From Acinetobacter sp. XH1741 (GTDB lineage Bacteria; Pseudomonadota; Gammaproteobacteria; Pseudomonadales; Moraxellaceae), in assembly GCF_041021895.1 (NCBI RefSeq), contig NZ_CP157428.1, positions 496,001 through 560,000 of the forward strand: a DNA stretch of 64,000 bases. The letters run 5' to 3'. Position numbers and translations under genes: made by a program. Shown piece by piece: positions 1 through 8,935 of this stretch; within the stretch, counting starts at the first letter, position 1, and every line of letters begins with the position of its first letter. The notes beneath the pieces were generated by a model. The model had not been told where the DNA came from. It ran no database searches and saw nothing but the letters and a program-made list of their open reading frames with translations.

Positions 1-807
1 ATCCGCTTCAAATTCGGTCTAGAAGGTATTGCGATGCAAAACCTTGAAATCTATACCGCAGCAACACTTGAAGCGACATTGTTGCCACCACCTGAGCCTA
101 AGGCTGAATGGCGGGAACTCATGAACCGTATGACAGATCATTCTGTGAAGGTTTATCGTCAAACAGTGCGTGAAAATCCACATTTTGTGAAATATTTACG
201 TACTGTCACACCTGAGCTTGAGTTACAAATGCTACCTCTAGGCTCGCGTCCAGCAAAACGTAAAGTTAGTGGTGGCATTGAGTCTTTACGTGCGATTCCA
301 TGGGTATTTGCATGGACTCAAATCCGTTTAATGTTGCCTGCTTGGTTAGGTACTGGCGCAGCCATTAATGAAGTGATTGCCGATCAGCAAAAAGCAACTT
401 TAGATGAAATGCTTCAGCAATGGCCTTATTTCCAGACGCTCATTGATATGCTGGAAATGGTATTGTCTAAATCCGATGCCAACATTGCACTCTATTACGA
501 GTCTCATTTGACTGAAGATGAAGATTTAAAAGTGCTCGGCAACCAGTTACGTCAGCGTTTAAAAGATGCTGTTGAAACCCTACTTGCATTAAAAGATGAA
601 TCAAAACTACTAAGCAACAATGAAGTTCTTGATCAATCTATGCAGGTTCGTAAACCGTATTTACTTCCTTTGCATCTTTTACAGGCAGAACTGATGAAGC
701 GTCGCCGCGATTATCTCGCGGAGCGTCAGGCAGAACACACCCCTGTTGATCATGCACTGATGGTAAGTATTGCGGGTATTGCTGCTGGTCTACGTAATAC
801 AGGCTAA
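1..807 (+). CDS. ppc: phosphoenolpyruvate carboxylase, C-terminal part (5' end outside window)
   Basis: The frame is open from base 1 and encodes the last 268 residues of a PEP carboxylase, which makes oxaloacetate from PEP and bicarbonate to refill the TCA cycle. Visible family marks are IRFKFGLEGIA at the cut edge, LLPPPEPKAEW, the conserved GSRPAKR loop (about residues 81-87 of the fragment), ESLRAIPWVFAWTQ, and the C-terminal GIAAGLRNTG that carries the family's invariant end. The first in-frame ATG at base 34 lies inside the domain and is not the true start. A hairpin with a T-run follows the stop, so this is the end of its transcript. Confidence 0.97.
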   Translation: MRFKFGLEGIAMQNLEIYTAATLEATLLPPPEPKAEWRELMNRMTDHSVKVYRQTVRENPHFVKYLRTVTPELELQMLPLGSRPAKRKVSGGIESLRAIPWVFAWTQIRLMLPAWLGTGAAINEVIADQQKATLDEMLQQWPYFQTLIDMLEMVLSKSDANIALYYESHLTEDEDLKVLGNQLRQRLKDAVETLLALKDESKLLSNNEVLDQSMQVRKPYLLPLHLLQAELMKRRRDYLAERQAEHTPVDHALMVSIAGIAAGLRNTG

Positions 808-830
808 ACTGTTTTTACCGATTGTTTGAC

Positions 831-861
831 AAAGCAGTACATCACTGATGTGCTGCTTTTT
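831..861 (+). terminator. rho-independent terminator after ppc
   Basis: AAGCAG-ACATC pairs with GATGTG-CTGCTT across a short loop and is followed by TTTTT. It lies 24 bases after the ppc stop. The rest of the gap to 1105 is very AT-rich and must hold the promoter of the permease gene. I could not fix a clear -35/-10 pair there. Confidence 0.85.
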
Positions 862-1105
862 ACTTGCAAAGTTCCCCATTTTTCATAAATTTTCTCGGAT
901 TTTCTATTTTTTTAAATATTTTTTAAAAATCATAAAATTAAGCATTATTATAAAAAAATAACTAATTCCTTATATTTAGAATTCTTAAAATTATACCAAT
1001 CGTTAAAAAACAATTGCTTTTCACTCACATACTGCTCTCTAGAGATTAAATGCTTTCCCAAGAAAGAGTATCATTGCACCAATTAAAGAATAATGAGCTT
1101 ATTTT

Positions 1106-2401
1106 ATGTCCAACTGGTTTCCAAAATGGCAGCCTTACCAAGGTGATGTTGACCATCGACCGGTCTCTACCAATGAATATCTCCCACCAGTTCAAAGTGC
1201 CATTTTAGGTATCCAACATACATTTGCCATGTTTGGATCTACTGTTCTAGCACCATTACTCATGGGCTTTAACCCTAACCTTGCTATTTTAATGTCTGGC
1301 ATCTGTACCATCCTGTTCTTTTTAATGACAGGGGGACGTGTTCCAAGTTATTTAGGATCGAGTTTTGCCTTTATTGGTGTTGTTGCAGCAGCGACTGGAC
1401 ATATTACAGGTTCGGGTGCAAATCCAAATCTATCTATAGCGTTAGGTGGAATCGTAGCGTGCGGTATTTTTTATGCACTTATCGGTTTTATTGTCATGCT
1501 CACTGGTACACGCTGGATTGAAAAACTCATGCCACCTGTTGTGACTGGCGCCATTGTTATGATTATCGGTCTAAACCTTGCACCTGTTACTATTAAAGGT
1601 GTTGCAGGTCAGCCATTTGAAATGTGGATGGCTTTAATTACTGTACTTTGTATGGGTAGTATTGCGGTCTTTACGCGCGGTTTATTACAGCGTCTACTCC
1701 TATTGATCGGTTTAGTCTTGGCCTATGTCATTTACGCCATCGCCAGCAATGGCTTAAGTTTAGGCAAACCAATCGATTTTAGCCAGATCGCAGCTGCTAC
1801 ATGGTTTGGAATCCCAAGCTTTTCGCACCCTACTTTTGATACCAAGGCTATTTTAATTATCGCACCAGTTGCACTTATTTTAGTGGCAGAAAACTTAGGG
1901 CATATTAAAGCAGTAGGTGCAATGACTGGCGAAAACCTAACACCCCAATTAGGTAAAGCATTTGTAGCAGATGGCTTGGCAACCACACTCTCTGGTGGTG
2001 TAGGTGCACCCGGTATGACAACTTATGGTGAAAACATTGGTGTCATGGCTGTCACTCGTGTGTATTCAACCATTGTCTTTGTCATTGCAGGGATCTTTGC
2101 AATTTTCTTAGGGTTATCTCCAAAATTTGGTGCAGTGATTAGTACCATCCCAAGTGCAGTACTTACTGGCGCATCTATTGTGGTATTTGGTTTAATTACC
2201 ATTGCTGGCGCAAAGATTTGGATTGAAAACAAAGTTGATTTTTCAAACAATAAAAATCTGATTGTAGCTTCGGTCACCATTATTTTAGGTGCCGGAAACT
2301 TTGAATTGGTATTTGGTAATTTCAATTTAGGCGGTATCGGTACCGCAACTTTTGCAGCCATTATTTTAAATTGGCTATTTAGTTTAAAAGATAAAACCTA
2401 A
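1106..2401 (+). CDS. uraA: uracil:proton symporter, NCS2 family (UraA-like)
   Basis: A 431-residue inner-membrane permease, close to the 429 residues of E. coli UraA. It should bring in uracil with protons. The NCS2 signs are QHTFAMFGSTVLAPLL near residues 37-52 and GGRVPSYLGSSFAFIG in the first repeat. The substrate-binding glutamates are E262 (in VAENLGH) and E309 (in TTYGENIGVMAVTRVYS), which correspond to E241 and E290 of UraA by motif. About 14 membrane segments are expected. The ribosome site before the ATG is weak. The gene stands alone between two terminators, with a LysR regulator 80 bases downstream on the same strand. Xanthine or another nucleobase as substrate is less likely because the TTYGENIGV loop is of the UraA type. 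Confidence 0.92.
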   Translation: MSNWFPKWQPYQGDVDHRPVSTNEYLPPVQSAILGIQHTFAMFGSTVLAPLLMGFNPNLAILMSGICTILFFLMTGGRVPSYLGSSFAFIGVVAAATGHITGSGANPNLSIALGGIVACGIFYALIGFIVMLTGTRWIEKLMPPVVTGAIVMIIGLNLAPVTIKGVAGQPFEMWMALITVLCMGSIAVFTRGLLQRLLLLIGLVLAYVIYAIASNGLSLGKPIDFSQIAAATWFGIPSFSHPTFDTKAILIIAPVALILVAENLGHIKAVGAMTGENLTPQLGKAFVADGLATTLSGGVGAPGMTTYGENIGVMAVTRVYSTIVFVIAGIFAIFLGLSPKFGAVISTIPSAVLTGASIVVFGLITIAGAKIWIENKVDFSNNKNLIVASVTIILGAGNFELVFGNFNLGGIGTATFAAIILNWLFSLKDKT

Positions 2402-2405
2402 ATTC

Positions 2406-2432
2406 AAAAAGGCAGCGAAAGCTGCCTTTTTT
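2406..2432 (+). terminator. terminator after uraA
   Basis: AAAAAGGCAGC, a GAAA tetraloop, then GCTGCCTTTTTT: a classic intrinsic terminator directly after the permease stop. Confidence 0.93.
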
Positions 2433-2480
2433 CATCGCTTTTTAGTATGATAAATTTTTGCGTTTCAATACGTTCATATC

Positions 2481-3371
2481 ATGCGTTTTGATTTTTTTGA
2501 TTTACAGCTGGTTCTTCATATTGTCTCTACAGGTAGTCTAACCAAAGGTGCTGACCGCTCTGCTATTTCTCTTCAAGCGGCAAGCGAACGTATTAAAAAA
2601 CTCGAACAATATTTTGAGACGCCGTTATTTATTCGTCAGACTACTGGCGTAGAACTCACCACGGCTGGACATGCATTTGTAGAGCATGCTCGTCAGCTTT
2701 TAGCACAAAAAGATCAACTCGAACAAGAAATGCAGCGTTTTAGGCCACCTACAACACAAGCATTAACACTCTGGTGTAATTCCTCTGCTCAAAGTGAATA
2801 TCTGCCTACTTTATTGCCACAATATCTGGTGCTTTATCCAGAGATGAATATCGATTTGCACGAAGCAGAAAGCTCAGAAATTGTAGAAGCATTGACACAA
2901 GGCGTAGCAAGCTTGGGACTGGTCTCGAGTTTCTTTAATACGAAGCATTTGCAAACTAAAGAATTTGCAAGCGACCCCTTAGTTCTGATTTGCCCTACTA
3001 CCCACAACTTAGCTCAATACCAACAGTTAAATTTGGTAGATGCTCTAAACTATGGTTTTATTGGGCTTAAGCCCCATCATTCATTACAGCAGTCCATTGA
3101 AACCCAAGCCAAGTTATTAGGCTTTAACATACAGTACCGTTTACGCTTACCGAACTTTGGCGCTATTGCTGAGGTTGTTGCCAAGGGTGTTGGAGTTGCG
3201 ATTATGCCGGCGCGTGCTGCTCAGCGTTTGCAATCAGACTACGATTTTCACTCCATCCAATTACTAGGTGCTTGGGCAAACCGCAAACTACTTCTAGCCA
3301 CACAAAATTTTAATCAGCTGCCTAGTCGTTATCAGCAATTTGCAGATTTTTTATTAGAGAATCGCCCTTAG
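2481..3371 (+). CDS. LysR-family transcriptional regulator
   Basis: 296 residues, the normal LTTR length. The N-terminal winged helix-turn-helix spans about residues 1-62 (FDLQLVLHIVSTGSLTKGADR, then AASERIKKLEQYF and LFIRQTTGVELTTAG). The C-terminal two-lobe effector domain follows from about residue 90, with GVGVAIMPA in the usual late position. The target and ligand cannot be read from the sequence. It ends nine bases from the convergent TSUP permease gene. LysR-TSUP neighbours are sometimes functionally linked, but here they converge rather than diverge, so I infer no link. The ATG start has only a poor ribosome site. Confidence 0.9.
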   Translation: MRFDFFDLQLVLHIVSTGSLTKGADRSAISLQAASERIKKLEQYFETPLFIRQTTGVELTTAGHAFVEHARQLLAQKDQLEQEMQRFRPPTTQALTLWCNSSAQSEYLPTLLPQYLVLYPEMNIDLHEAESSEIVEALTQGVASLGLVSSFFNTKHLQTKEFASDPLVLICPTTHNLAQYQQLNLVDALNYGFIGLKPHHSLQQSIETQAKLLGFNIQYRLRLPNFGAIAEVVAKGVGVAIMPARAAQRLQSDYDFHSIQLLGAWANRKLLLATQNFNQLPSRYQQFADFLLENRP

Positions 3372-3380
3372 AAATTTGAC

Positions 3381-4112
3381 TCAGTGAAAAATCATATAGA
3401 GTCCTAATGACATCAACCCTATAAAAAAGATACGGCGGAATAACTGCTCGTTTAGTCGATAACGGATTTTTTTACCGATCCACATTCCAACTAACGCAGC
3501 CAATAAAGCAGCAAAAGATAAACGATAATCCAGCGTTATTCCCGACATAGGGTTGTGGTGTAAAAACACTGCAAGACAAATCGTAGAGACAGTAAACGTT
3601 AATCCCAGAGCCTGAACCAACTCATCACGTTTTAAATGCAAAGACTGTAAATAAGGGACGATAGGAATAATAATAACCCCTGTAGCTACAGTGACTGCGC
3701 CACCAATATATCCAATAATCGGCGATAACCAGCGCTCATACTTTCCTAAATGGGGCAGCTTTTTCACACATAGACCATAAAGCCCATATAAGGCCAACAT
3801 ACAGCCTAATAAAATCTCACTACTGTGCCCATGACTTTGACTTAAAGTGGGTAGAAAGCTCCATATTGAGCCCACCACAATGCCTACAAGCAAAGTCCAG
3901 AAACGGCGAACAAAAGCCCATACATGGCCTTCGGCAAAAAGCTGCCAGACATTTGTGACCATAGAAGGAACAATTAAAAGAGATGCCGCTTGAAAAGGGC
4001 TCATCGCAATAGTGAGCAAGCCCATCGATACCGCGGGCAAACCTAAGCCAATCATGCCTTTAATCATGCCAGCAAAGGCAAACACCACCATAATAATTGC
4101 TAGAAATGTCAC
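3381..4112 (-). CDS. TSUP-family permease (TauE/SafE, sulfite/organosulfonate exporter family)
   Basis: 243 residues, almost all hydrophobic, with about eight membrane segments in two repeats. The N-terminal FAFAGMIKGMIGLGLPAVSMG loop and the second-half GYIGGAVTVATGVIIIP loop are the two TauE/SafE signature segments. Members move sulfite, sulfoacetate or other small anions across the inner membrane. The substrate here is unknown. The start is GTG at 4112, chosen because GGAG sits seven bases before it. It converges with the LysR gene. The next gene upstream on the same strand ends 78 bases away. Confidence 0.88.
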   Translation of the reverse strand: MTFLAIIMVVFAFAGMIKGMIGLGLPAVSMGLLTIAMSPFQAASLLIVPSMVTNVWQLFAEGHVWAFVRRFWTLLVGIVVGSIWSFLPTLSQSHGHSSEILLGCMLALYGLYGLCVKKLPHLGKYERWLSPIIGYIGGAVTVATGVIIIPIVPYLQSLHLKRDELVQALGLTFTVSTICLAVFLHHNPMSGITLDYRLSFAALLAALVGMWIGKKIRYRLNEQLFRRIFFIGLMSLGLYMIFH

Positions 4113-4190
4113 TGTTTATCTCCGATTCCCTACATGGTTATGCTACGGAAAAAACAGGTTTTGCCCTATTCTTGTTTTTGGGAGTGGGCC

Positions 4191-5480
4191 TCAATTAAAA
4201 GTTGAGGCCGTTTTATATTTTTCTTCTAATACATTGCTAAAAATACTTTCAATCATCCAAACTCGATACAAGCTATTAAATACATAGCTTTGCCCATCAA
4301 TACGTAATTCTAAAACTGGCAAATCAGGCTGATGCTTATCTTTGCAAAGCGCATCATTTTGTGCCAAAACCGAAGGGACGTCCTGCTCGGTTAACTGCTC
4401 AATACCAAGCTGTTGCTGTAACTCTTGGAAATGTCTTTGGAAAGATAAGTCTTTTCCTTTGGTCCAAACAGCTTGCAAAATCGTAAAAATTGTTTCGAGT
4501 TGCTGACCTTCAGACACACTATAGAAAAGCTTTGCCATCTCAAGCGTGGTTTCTTCGGTAGGACGGCAAAAAGGTGTAAAAGCAACCTCTGTCCGTTTAG
4601 AAACACGTGTTGCCAAGCTCCAGTCAAACCAGTCACGCCCTTGGTAGCTCAGTGGATAGACTTTTAACTGAATATCATAATAGTCTGCGAGTTCTTCTTT
4701 AATATAAGCAAGAAGCAACCAGCTCATCGGATCTTCTAAAGCAATAAATACATCAAGCTCAGGATGAAGAGACTGAATTTCATTAAGCGCCTCAGCATCA
4801 TTAATTAAATGCTCACGCCACTCGATATGATTAATTAAAAAAATCGGATTACCCGTCAGTAATTTTTGTTGTTTTAAGCGGCGAGTTAAACGTAATAAAT
4901 CATCTACTGCGTGATATTTACGACCACCAAATTCAAAGTATGCCGCTGGAACAGACTCATCTGTAAAAATACGTTCTGGAAAATGCTGTGGAACCTGATG
5001 CTTCACTGCCATGGCATGTAAAGTACGTAACTTTCCATATTGTTGTTGCCAAAGCATGTGAAAAATATCTTCAAGTAAATGTAAGAAATTTTGACCCTGT
5101 AATGGGGTTCTTCTTAATATAACTGTGGCTTGTTTTAAAGCTTCTTGGCTTGGGATTTCTGGAAACTCATCAAAAGCAAAACGGTGCTGTTTTGCTAAAA
5201 TTTTGGCATCATTTAAACAATAATGCTGCCACTCCTCATGCGTCATACTATTAGGAGGTTCAGAAGCCGTATGAGAAATAATAATTTTTAAAGGCTTAAG
5301 TTCATCACTTAAAATTTCATCTAATTGAGACAATTGCTGAACAGCTAGATAGCTATACACATCATCAAGTCGTAAATAAATACTTAAACCATTTTCCGTG
5401 GGTAACACCGCTTGACGAGAAGGCTTTTGGTAAAACCAGCTCGATCGGATAGGGTCAAACCAACGGCGTAGCAGTGACAT
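4191..5480 (-). CDS. DsbA/HCCA-isomerase-like protein with two thioredoxin-fold halves and no CxxC
   Basis: A 429-residue cytosolic protein. Two halves each start with a DsbA/2-hydroxychromene-isomerase-like strand and helix: GLSIYLRLDDVYSYLAVQQL near residues 31-50, and LDVFIALEDPMSWLLLAYI in the second half near residue 236. The D-x-x-S-Y-L and D-P-M-S-W-L motifs stand where the family has its SPYSYLA or CxxC. No CxxC occurs anywhere, so a disulfide exchange role is unlikely. A glutathione-dependent or purely structural role is possible. The ATG at 5480 is preferred over 5519 because AGAGG lies eight bases upstream. Function unknown. Confidence 0.7.
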   Translation of the reverse strand: MSLLRRWFDPIRSSWFYQKPSRQAVLPTENGLSIYLRLDDVYSYLAVQQLSQLDEILSDELKPLKIIISHTASEPPNSMTHEEWQHYCLNDAKILAKQHRFAFDEFPEIPSQEALKQATVILRRTPLQGQNFLHLLEDIFHMLWQQQYGKLRTLHAMAVKHQVPQHFPERIFTDESVPAAYFEFGGRKYHAVDDLLRLTRRLKQQKLLTGNPIFLINHIEWREHLINDAEALNEIQSLHPELDVFIALEDPMSWLLLAYIKEELADYYDIQLKVYPLSYQGRDWFDWSLATRVSKRTEVAFTPFCRPTEETTLEMAKLFYSVSEGQQLETIFTILQAVWTKGKDLSFQRHFQELQQQLGIEQLTEQDVPSVLAQNDALCKDKHQPDLPVLELRIDGQSYVFNSLYRVWMIESIFSNVLEEKYKTASTFN

Positions 5481-5794
5481 GAGTAGTGCCTCTAAAAAAT
5501 AAATCCTAAGCAAGATCAAAAATTATTTTGATCATAGTGCAAGGTGAAACAGGAGTCGAGATGGAAAGATGACTCCCGGAGTTCGCGCAGAAAATATGTC
5601 ATGTATTTCGCGAGGTTCTGCATAGGTGAAGATTTTATCACCATTTTATGACAAACCCCTAGAATGATCTGAAAACACCTTTTTCTACAAGCCGATTTTT
5701 TTTACCAGACATAAAAAAATGCACCCATAACATGATAACAATTCATCGTGTTAATAGGTGCATGATTCCTACTCAATTATTTAAATTGAATATT
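5481..5794. other. gene-free stretch, upstream leader of the DsbA-like gene and ilvD terminator
   Basis: It holds the ilvD terminator (5712-5763). The rest contains several short inverted repeats: GGAGTC/GACTCC around 5550-5579, and GGTGA/TCACC around 5625-5643. These could fold in the minus-strand leader of the DsbA-like gene. I recognise no known RNA family. Confidence 0.4.
5712..5763 (-). terminator. terminator of ilvD
   Basis: ATGCACC pairs with GGTGCAT around an inner stem AACATGAT/ATCGTGTT. Read on the minus strand, the stem is followed by TTTTTTT. The stem lies about 30 bases past the ilvD stop. Confidence 0.85.
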
Positions 5795-7624
5795 TTATAA
5801 AACGCGTACAGCTCCTTTTGCTGCACTTGTTGTATGCATTGCATAAACTTTTAACGCTTTTGATACTTTACGTTTACGTTCTTCTTTCGGATGCCAGCCT
5901 TTCGCTTCTTGAACTGTACGACGGTGCGCCATAGTCGCATCATCAACGTTCAAATGAATGGTACGGTTTGGAATATCAATTTCAATGGTATCGCCATCTT
6001 CAACCAAACCAATTGCACCGCCTTCAGCAGCTTCTGGCGAAACGTGACCAATTGACAGACCTGATGAACCACCAGAGAAACGACCATCCGTTACCAATGC
6101 ACAGTCTTTTCCTAAACCTTTCGATTTAAGATAGCTGGTTGGGTAAAGCATTTCTTGCATGCCCGGACCACCACGTGGACCTTCGTAACGAATAACAACT
6201 ACATCGCCAGCTTTAATATCATGACCCAAAATTGCATCTACAGCTGCATCTTGGCTTTCAAATACACGCGCTGTACCCGTAAATTTCAAGATCGATTCAT
6301 CTACACCCGCAGTTTTTACGATACAGCCATCAAGCGCGATGTTGCCGTATAGAACTGCTAAACCACCATCTTTAGAGAATGCATGTTCTGCATTACGAAT
6401 AACGCCTTTTTCACGGTCGCCATCTAAAGTTGAATAGTAACGATTTTGTGAGAACGCAACTTGGGTTGGAACGCCGCCTGGAGACGAACGATAGAACTCA
6501 TATACATTAGCATCTTCAGTGCGGATAATATCCCACTTATCTAATGCATCTTTTAAAGTTTTCTCATGTACAGTCGGTACTGAAACATCAAGTAACTTCG
6601 CACGATCAAGCTCGCCTAAAATGGCCATGATGCCACCTGCACGGTGAACATCTTCCATATGAACGTCTTGTTTTGCTGGTGCTACTTTTGAAAGTACTGG
6701 TACTCGACGTGATAATTCGTCAATATCATCCATTGTAAAATCAACTTCAGCTTCACTCGCCGCAGCCAATAAGTGCAGAACAGTATTGGTTGAACCACCC
6801 ATTGCAATATCAAGCGTCATTGCATTTTTAAAAGCAGCTTTAGTGGCAATTGAACGAGGCAAAATACTTGCATCGTTTTGTTCGTAATAGCGCTTAGCCA
6901 ACTCAACAATAAGCTGACCCGCTTTTAAGAATAATTTCTTACGGTTAGCATGGGTCGCAACAATCGAACCATTCCCAGGTAAAGATAAACCTAAAGCTTC
7001 TGTTAAACAGTTCATTGAGTTTGCAGTGAACATACCTGAACAAGAACCACAGGTTGGACATGCCGAACGTTCAAATTCTTCAACTTCTTCGTCTGTATAA
7101 CTTTCATCAGCCGCAACAACCATGGCATCTACAAGGTCAATCGCTTTTTCATTACCGCGGAATTTAACCTTACCAGCTTCCATTGGGCCGCCAGACACAA
7201 AAACGACAGGAATATTCAGACGCATTGCAGCCATCAACATTCCCGGTGTAATTTTGTCACAGTTAGAAATACACACCATTGCGTCGGCGCAATGTGCATT
7301 GACCATATATTCAACTGAGTCCGCAATCAAATCACGCGATGGTAATGAATAAAGCATGCCATCATGCCCCATTGCGATCCCGTCATCTACTGCAATTGTA
7401 TTGAACTCTTTAGCAACACCACCTGCTGCCTGAATTTCTGCTGCGACAAGTTGCCCTAGATCTTTTAGATGTACATGGCCTGGAACAAATTGGGTAAATG
7501 AGTTGACCACTGCAATAATTGGTTTGCCGAAATCTTCATCTTTCATTCCTGTTGCACGCCATAAGCCACGTGCGCCAGCCATATTTCTTCCGTGTGTCGA
7601 TGTTTTTGAACGATAGTCAGGCAT
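5795..7624 (-). CDS. ilvD: dihydroxy-acid dehydratase
   Basis: 609 residues. It dehydrates 2,3-dihydroxy-isovalerate and -methylvalerate in valine and isoleucine synthesis and leads on to leucine and pantothenate. The Fe-S ligand cysteines are visible in [13 protein letters not shown] and in [19 protein letters not shown], and the late [19 protein letters not shown] is the signature near the C-terminus. The ATG at 7624 is chosen over 7666 because it gives the family start [10 protein letters not shown], and GGAA precedes it. The gene is alone on its transcript, with its own terminator and a 348-base divergent gap to fmt. No leader peptide rich in branched-chain codons was seen. Confidence 0.97.
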   Translation of the reverse strand: MPDYRSKTSTHGRNMAGARGLWRATGMKDEDFGKPIIAVVNSFTQFVPGHVHLKDLGQLVAAEIQAAGGVAKEFNTIAVDDGIAMGHDGMLYSLPSRDLIADSVEYMVNAHCADAMVCISNCDKITPGMLMAAMRLNIPVVFVSGGPMEAGKVKFRGNEKAIDLVDAMVVAADESYTDEEVEEFERSACPTCGSCSGMFTANSMNCLTEALGLSLPGNGSIVATHANRKKLFLKAGQLIVELAKRYYEQNDASILPRSIATKAAFKNAMTLDIAMGGSTNTVLHLLAAASEAEVDFTMDDIDELSRRVPVLSKVAPAKQDVHMEDVHRAGGIMAILGELDRAKLLDVSVPTVHEKTLKDALDKWDIIRTEDANVYEFYRSSPGGVPTQVAFSQNRYYSTLDGDREKGVIRNAEHAFSKDGGLAVLYGNIALDGCIVKTAGVDESILKFTGTARVFESQDAAVDAILGHDIKAGDVVVIRYEGPRGGPGMQEMLYPTSYLKSKGLGKDCALVTDGRFSGGSSGLSIGHVSPEAAEGGAIGLVEDGDTIEIDIPNRTIHLNVDDATMAHRRTVQEAKGWHPKEERKRKVSKALKVYAMHTTSAAKGAVRVL

Positions 7625-7972
7625 TTGTGTTTCCAACAAGTTGTGCTTGAGTGAAATGACTTCCACTCTGGCTGAATGATACTGATATAGCGTTAGATCA
7701 GTCGGAATATTGACTCATCATCATAATTTGATCATTCTCCATTCTATAGAAGCAAATAATATTGGGAAAGCCAAGAACGATAATACTCAGTCAATATTTA
7801 GCAAAACTTACATGAATAATTTTTTATTTTTTTATAACCTTTTTTTATCAATAAAATTTTTTCAATAATTTTTTGTTCACTATTTAAAAACTAAAATGCT
7901 CAATCGCCATGAGTTTAGGGCTTCAATCGTTTTTCACGTATACTAGCGTTAAACTCTTTTTGGATTGCATTT
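7625..7972. other. divergent promoter gap between ilvD and fmt
   Basis: AT-rich (notably 7800-7890, with long T and A runs). Both ilvD (left) and fmt (right) must start here. No convincing attenuator, operator or small gene was found. Confidence 0.5.
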
Positions 7973-8935
7973 GTGAAAATTATTTTTGCTGGCACCCCCG
8001 AATTTGCTGCAATAGCATTGGCGGCTTTATTAAAAACTCCTCATGAAATTATCGCGGTTTATACCCAACCAGACCGTAAAGCAGGTCGTGGTCAAAAATT
8101 AACGCCATCTCCTGTAAAACAGCTTGCACTTGAACATGATATTCCTGTTTATCAACCGCTTCATTTTAAAGCCTCAACAGAAGAAGGTTTAGCGGCTCAG
8201 CAAGAACTCGCAGCTTTGGGCGCTGATGTTATGGTGGTTGCAGCGTATGGCTTAATTCTTCCACAAGCTGTACTCGATACACCAAAATATGGCTGTTTAA
8301 ATATTCACGGCTCGCTACTACCACGCTGGCGTGGAGCAGCACCAATTCAGCGTGCCATTGCAACAGGCGATGAAGAAACAGGTATTACGATCATGCAGAT
8401 GGCTGCCGGTTTAGACACAGGCGATATGATGTATAAAACCTATTGCCCAATCACAGCCGAAGATACATCTGCCACTTTACATGACAAACTTGCAGATCAA
8501 GGTGCAACAGCGATTTGTGCAGTACTCGAGTCGGAAGAAACACTACAAAAATATTTGGCAGAACGCGAAGTTCAAGATGAAAGTTTAACGGTCTATGCTC
8601 ATAAACTTGTAAAGTCAGAAGCGCGTATTGATTGGTCAATTGATGCTATTCAAATTGACCGAAATATTCGTGCATTTAACCCTTGGCCAGTTGCCTTCAT
8701 TCAGTTAGATGAAAATAATGCGCTGCGTGTCTGGAACTCAACAATTTCTAGTCAAAGCAAAGTAAATGCGCAAGCTGGTGAAATTATTGCAATTGATAAA
8801 CTAGGCGTACATGTGGCTTGTGGCGAAGATTCATTTATTTGCCTAACTAGTGTGCAATGGCCGGGTGGTAAAGCAATGAATGCTCAACAAATTGCCCAAA
8901 CTCAAAAACTTCATGTAGGACAAATTCTGCCATGA
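7973..8935 (+). CDS. fmt: methionyl-tRNA formyltransferase
   Basis: 320 residues. It formylates Met-tRNA(fMet) using 10-formyl-THF so that bacterial translation can start. KIIFAGTPEFA opens the Rossmann-like domain. The catalytic triad is visible as N110 and H112 (NIHGSLLPRWRG, 110-121) and D148 (AAGLDTGDMM). The C-terminal OB-fold domain ends with GGKAMNAQQ and GQILP. The start is GTG. Its stop overlaps the start of rsmB by four bases (ATGA), so the two genes are translationally coupled, the usual fmt-rsmB arrangement. No def gene precedes it in this window. Confidence 0.97.
   Translation: MKIIFAGTPEFAAIALAALLKTPHEIIAVYTQPDRKAGRGQKLTPSPVKQLALEHDIPVYQPLHFKASTEEGLAAQQELAALGADVMVVAAYGLILPQAVLDTPKYGCLNIHGSLLPRWRGAAPIQRAIATGDEETGITIMQMAAGLDTGDMMYKTYCPITAEDTSATLHDKLADQGATAICAVLESEETLQKYLAEREVQDESLTVYAHKLVKSEARIDWSIDAIQIDRNIRAFNPWPVAFIQLDENNALRVWNSTISSQSKVNAQAGEIIAIDKLGVHVACGEDSFICLTSVQWPGGKAMNAQQIAQTQKLHVGQILP

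Noticed and set aside
1732..2361. Two minus-strand frames inside the uracil permease gene
   Set aside because: They are antisense shadows of a clearly conserved gene.
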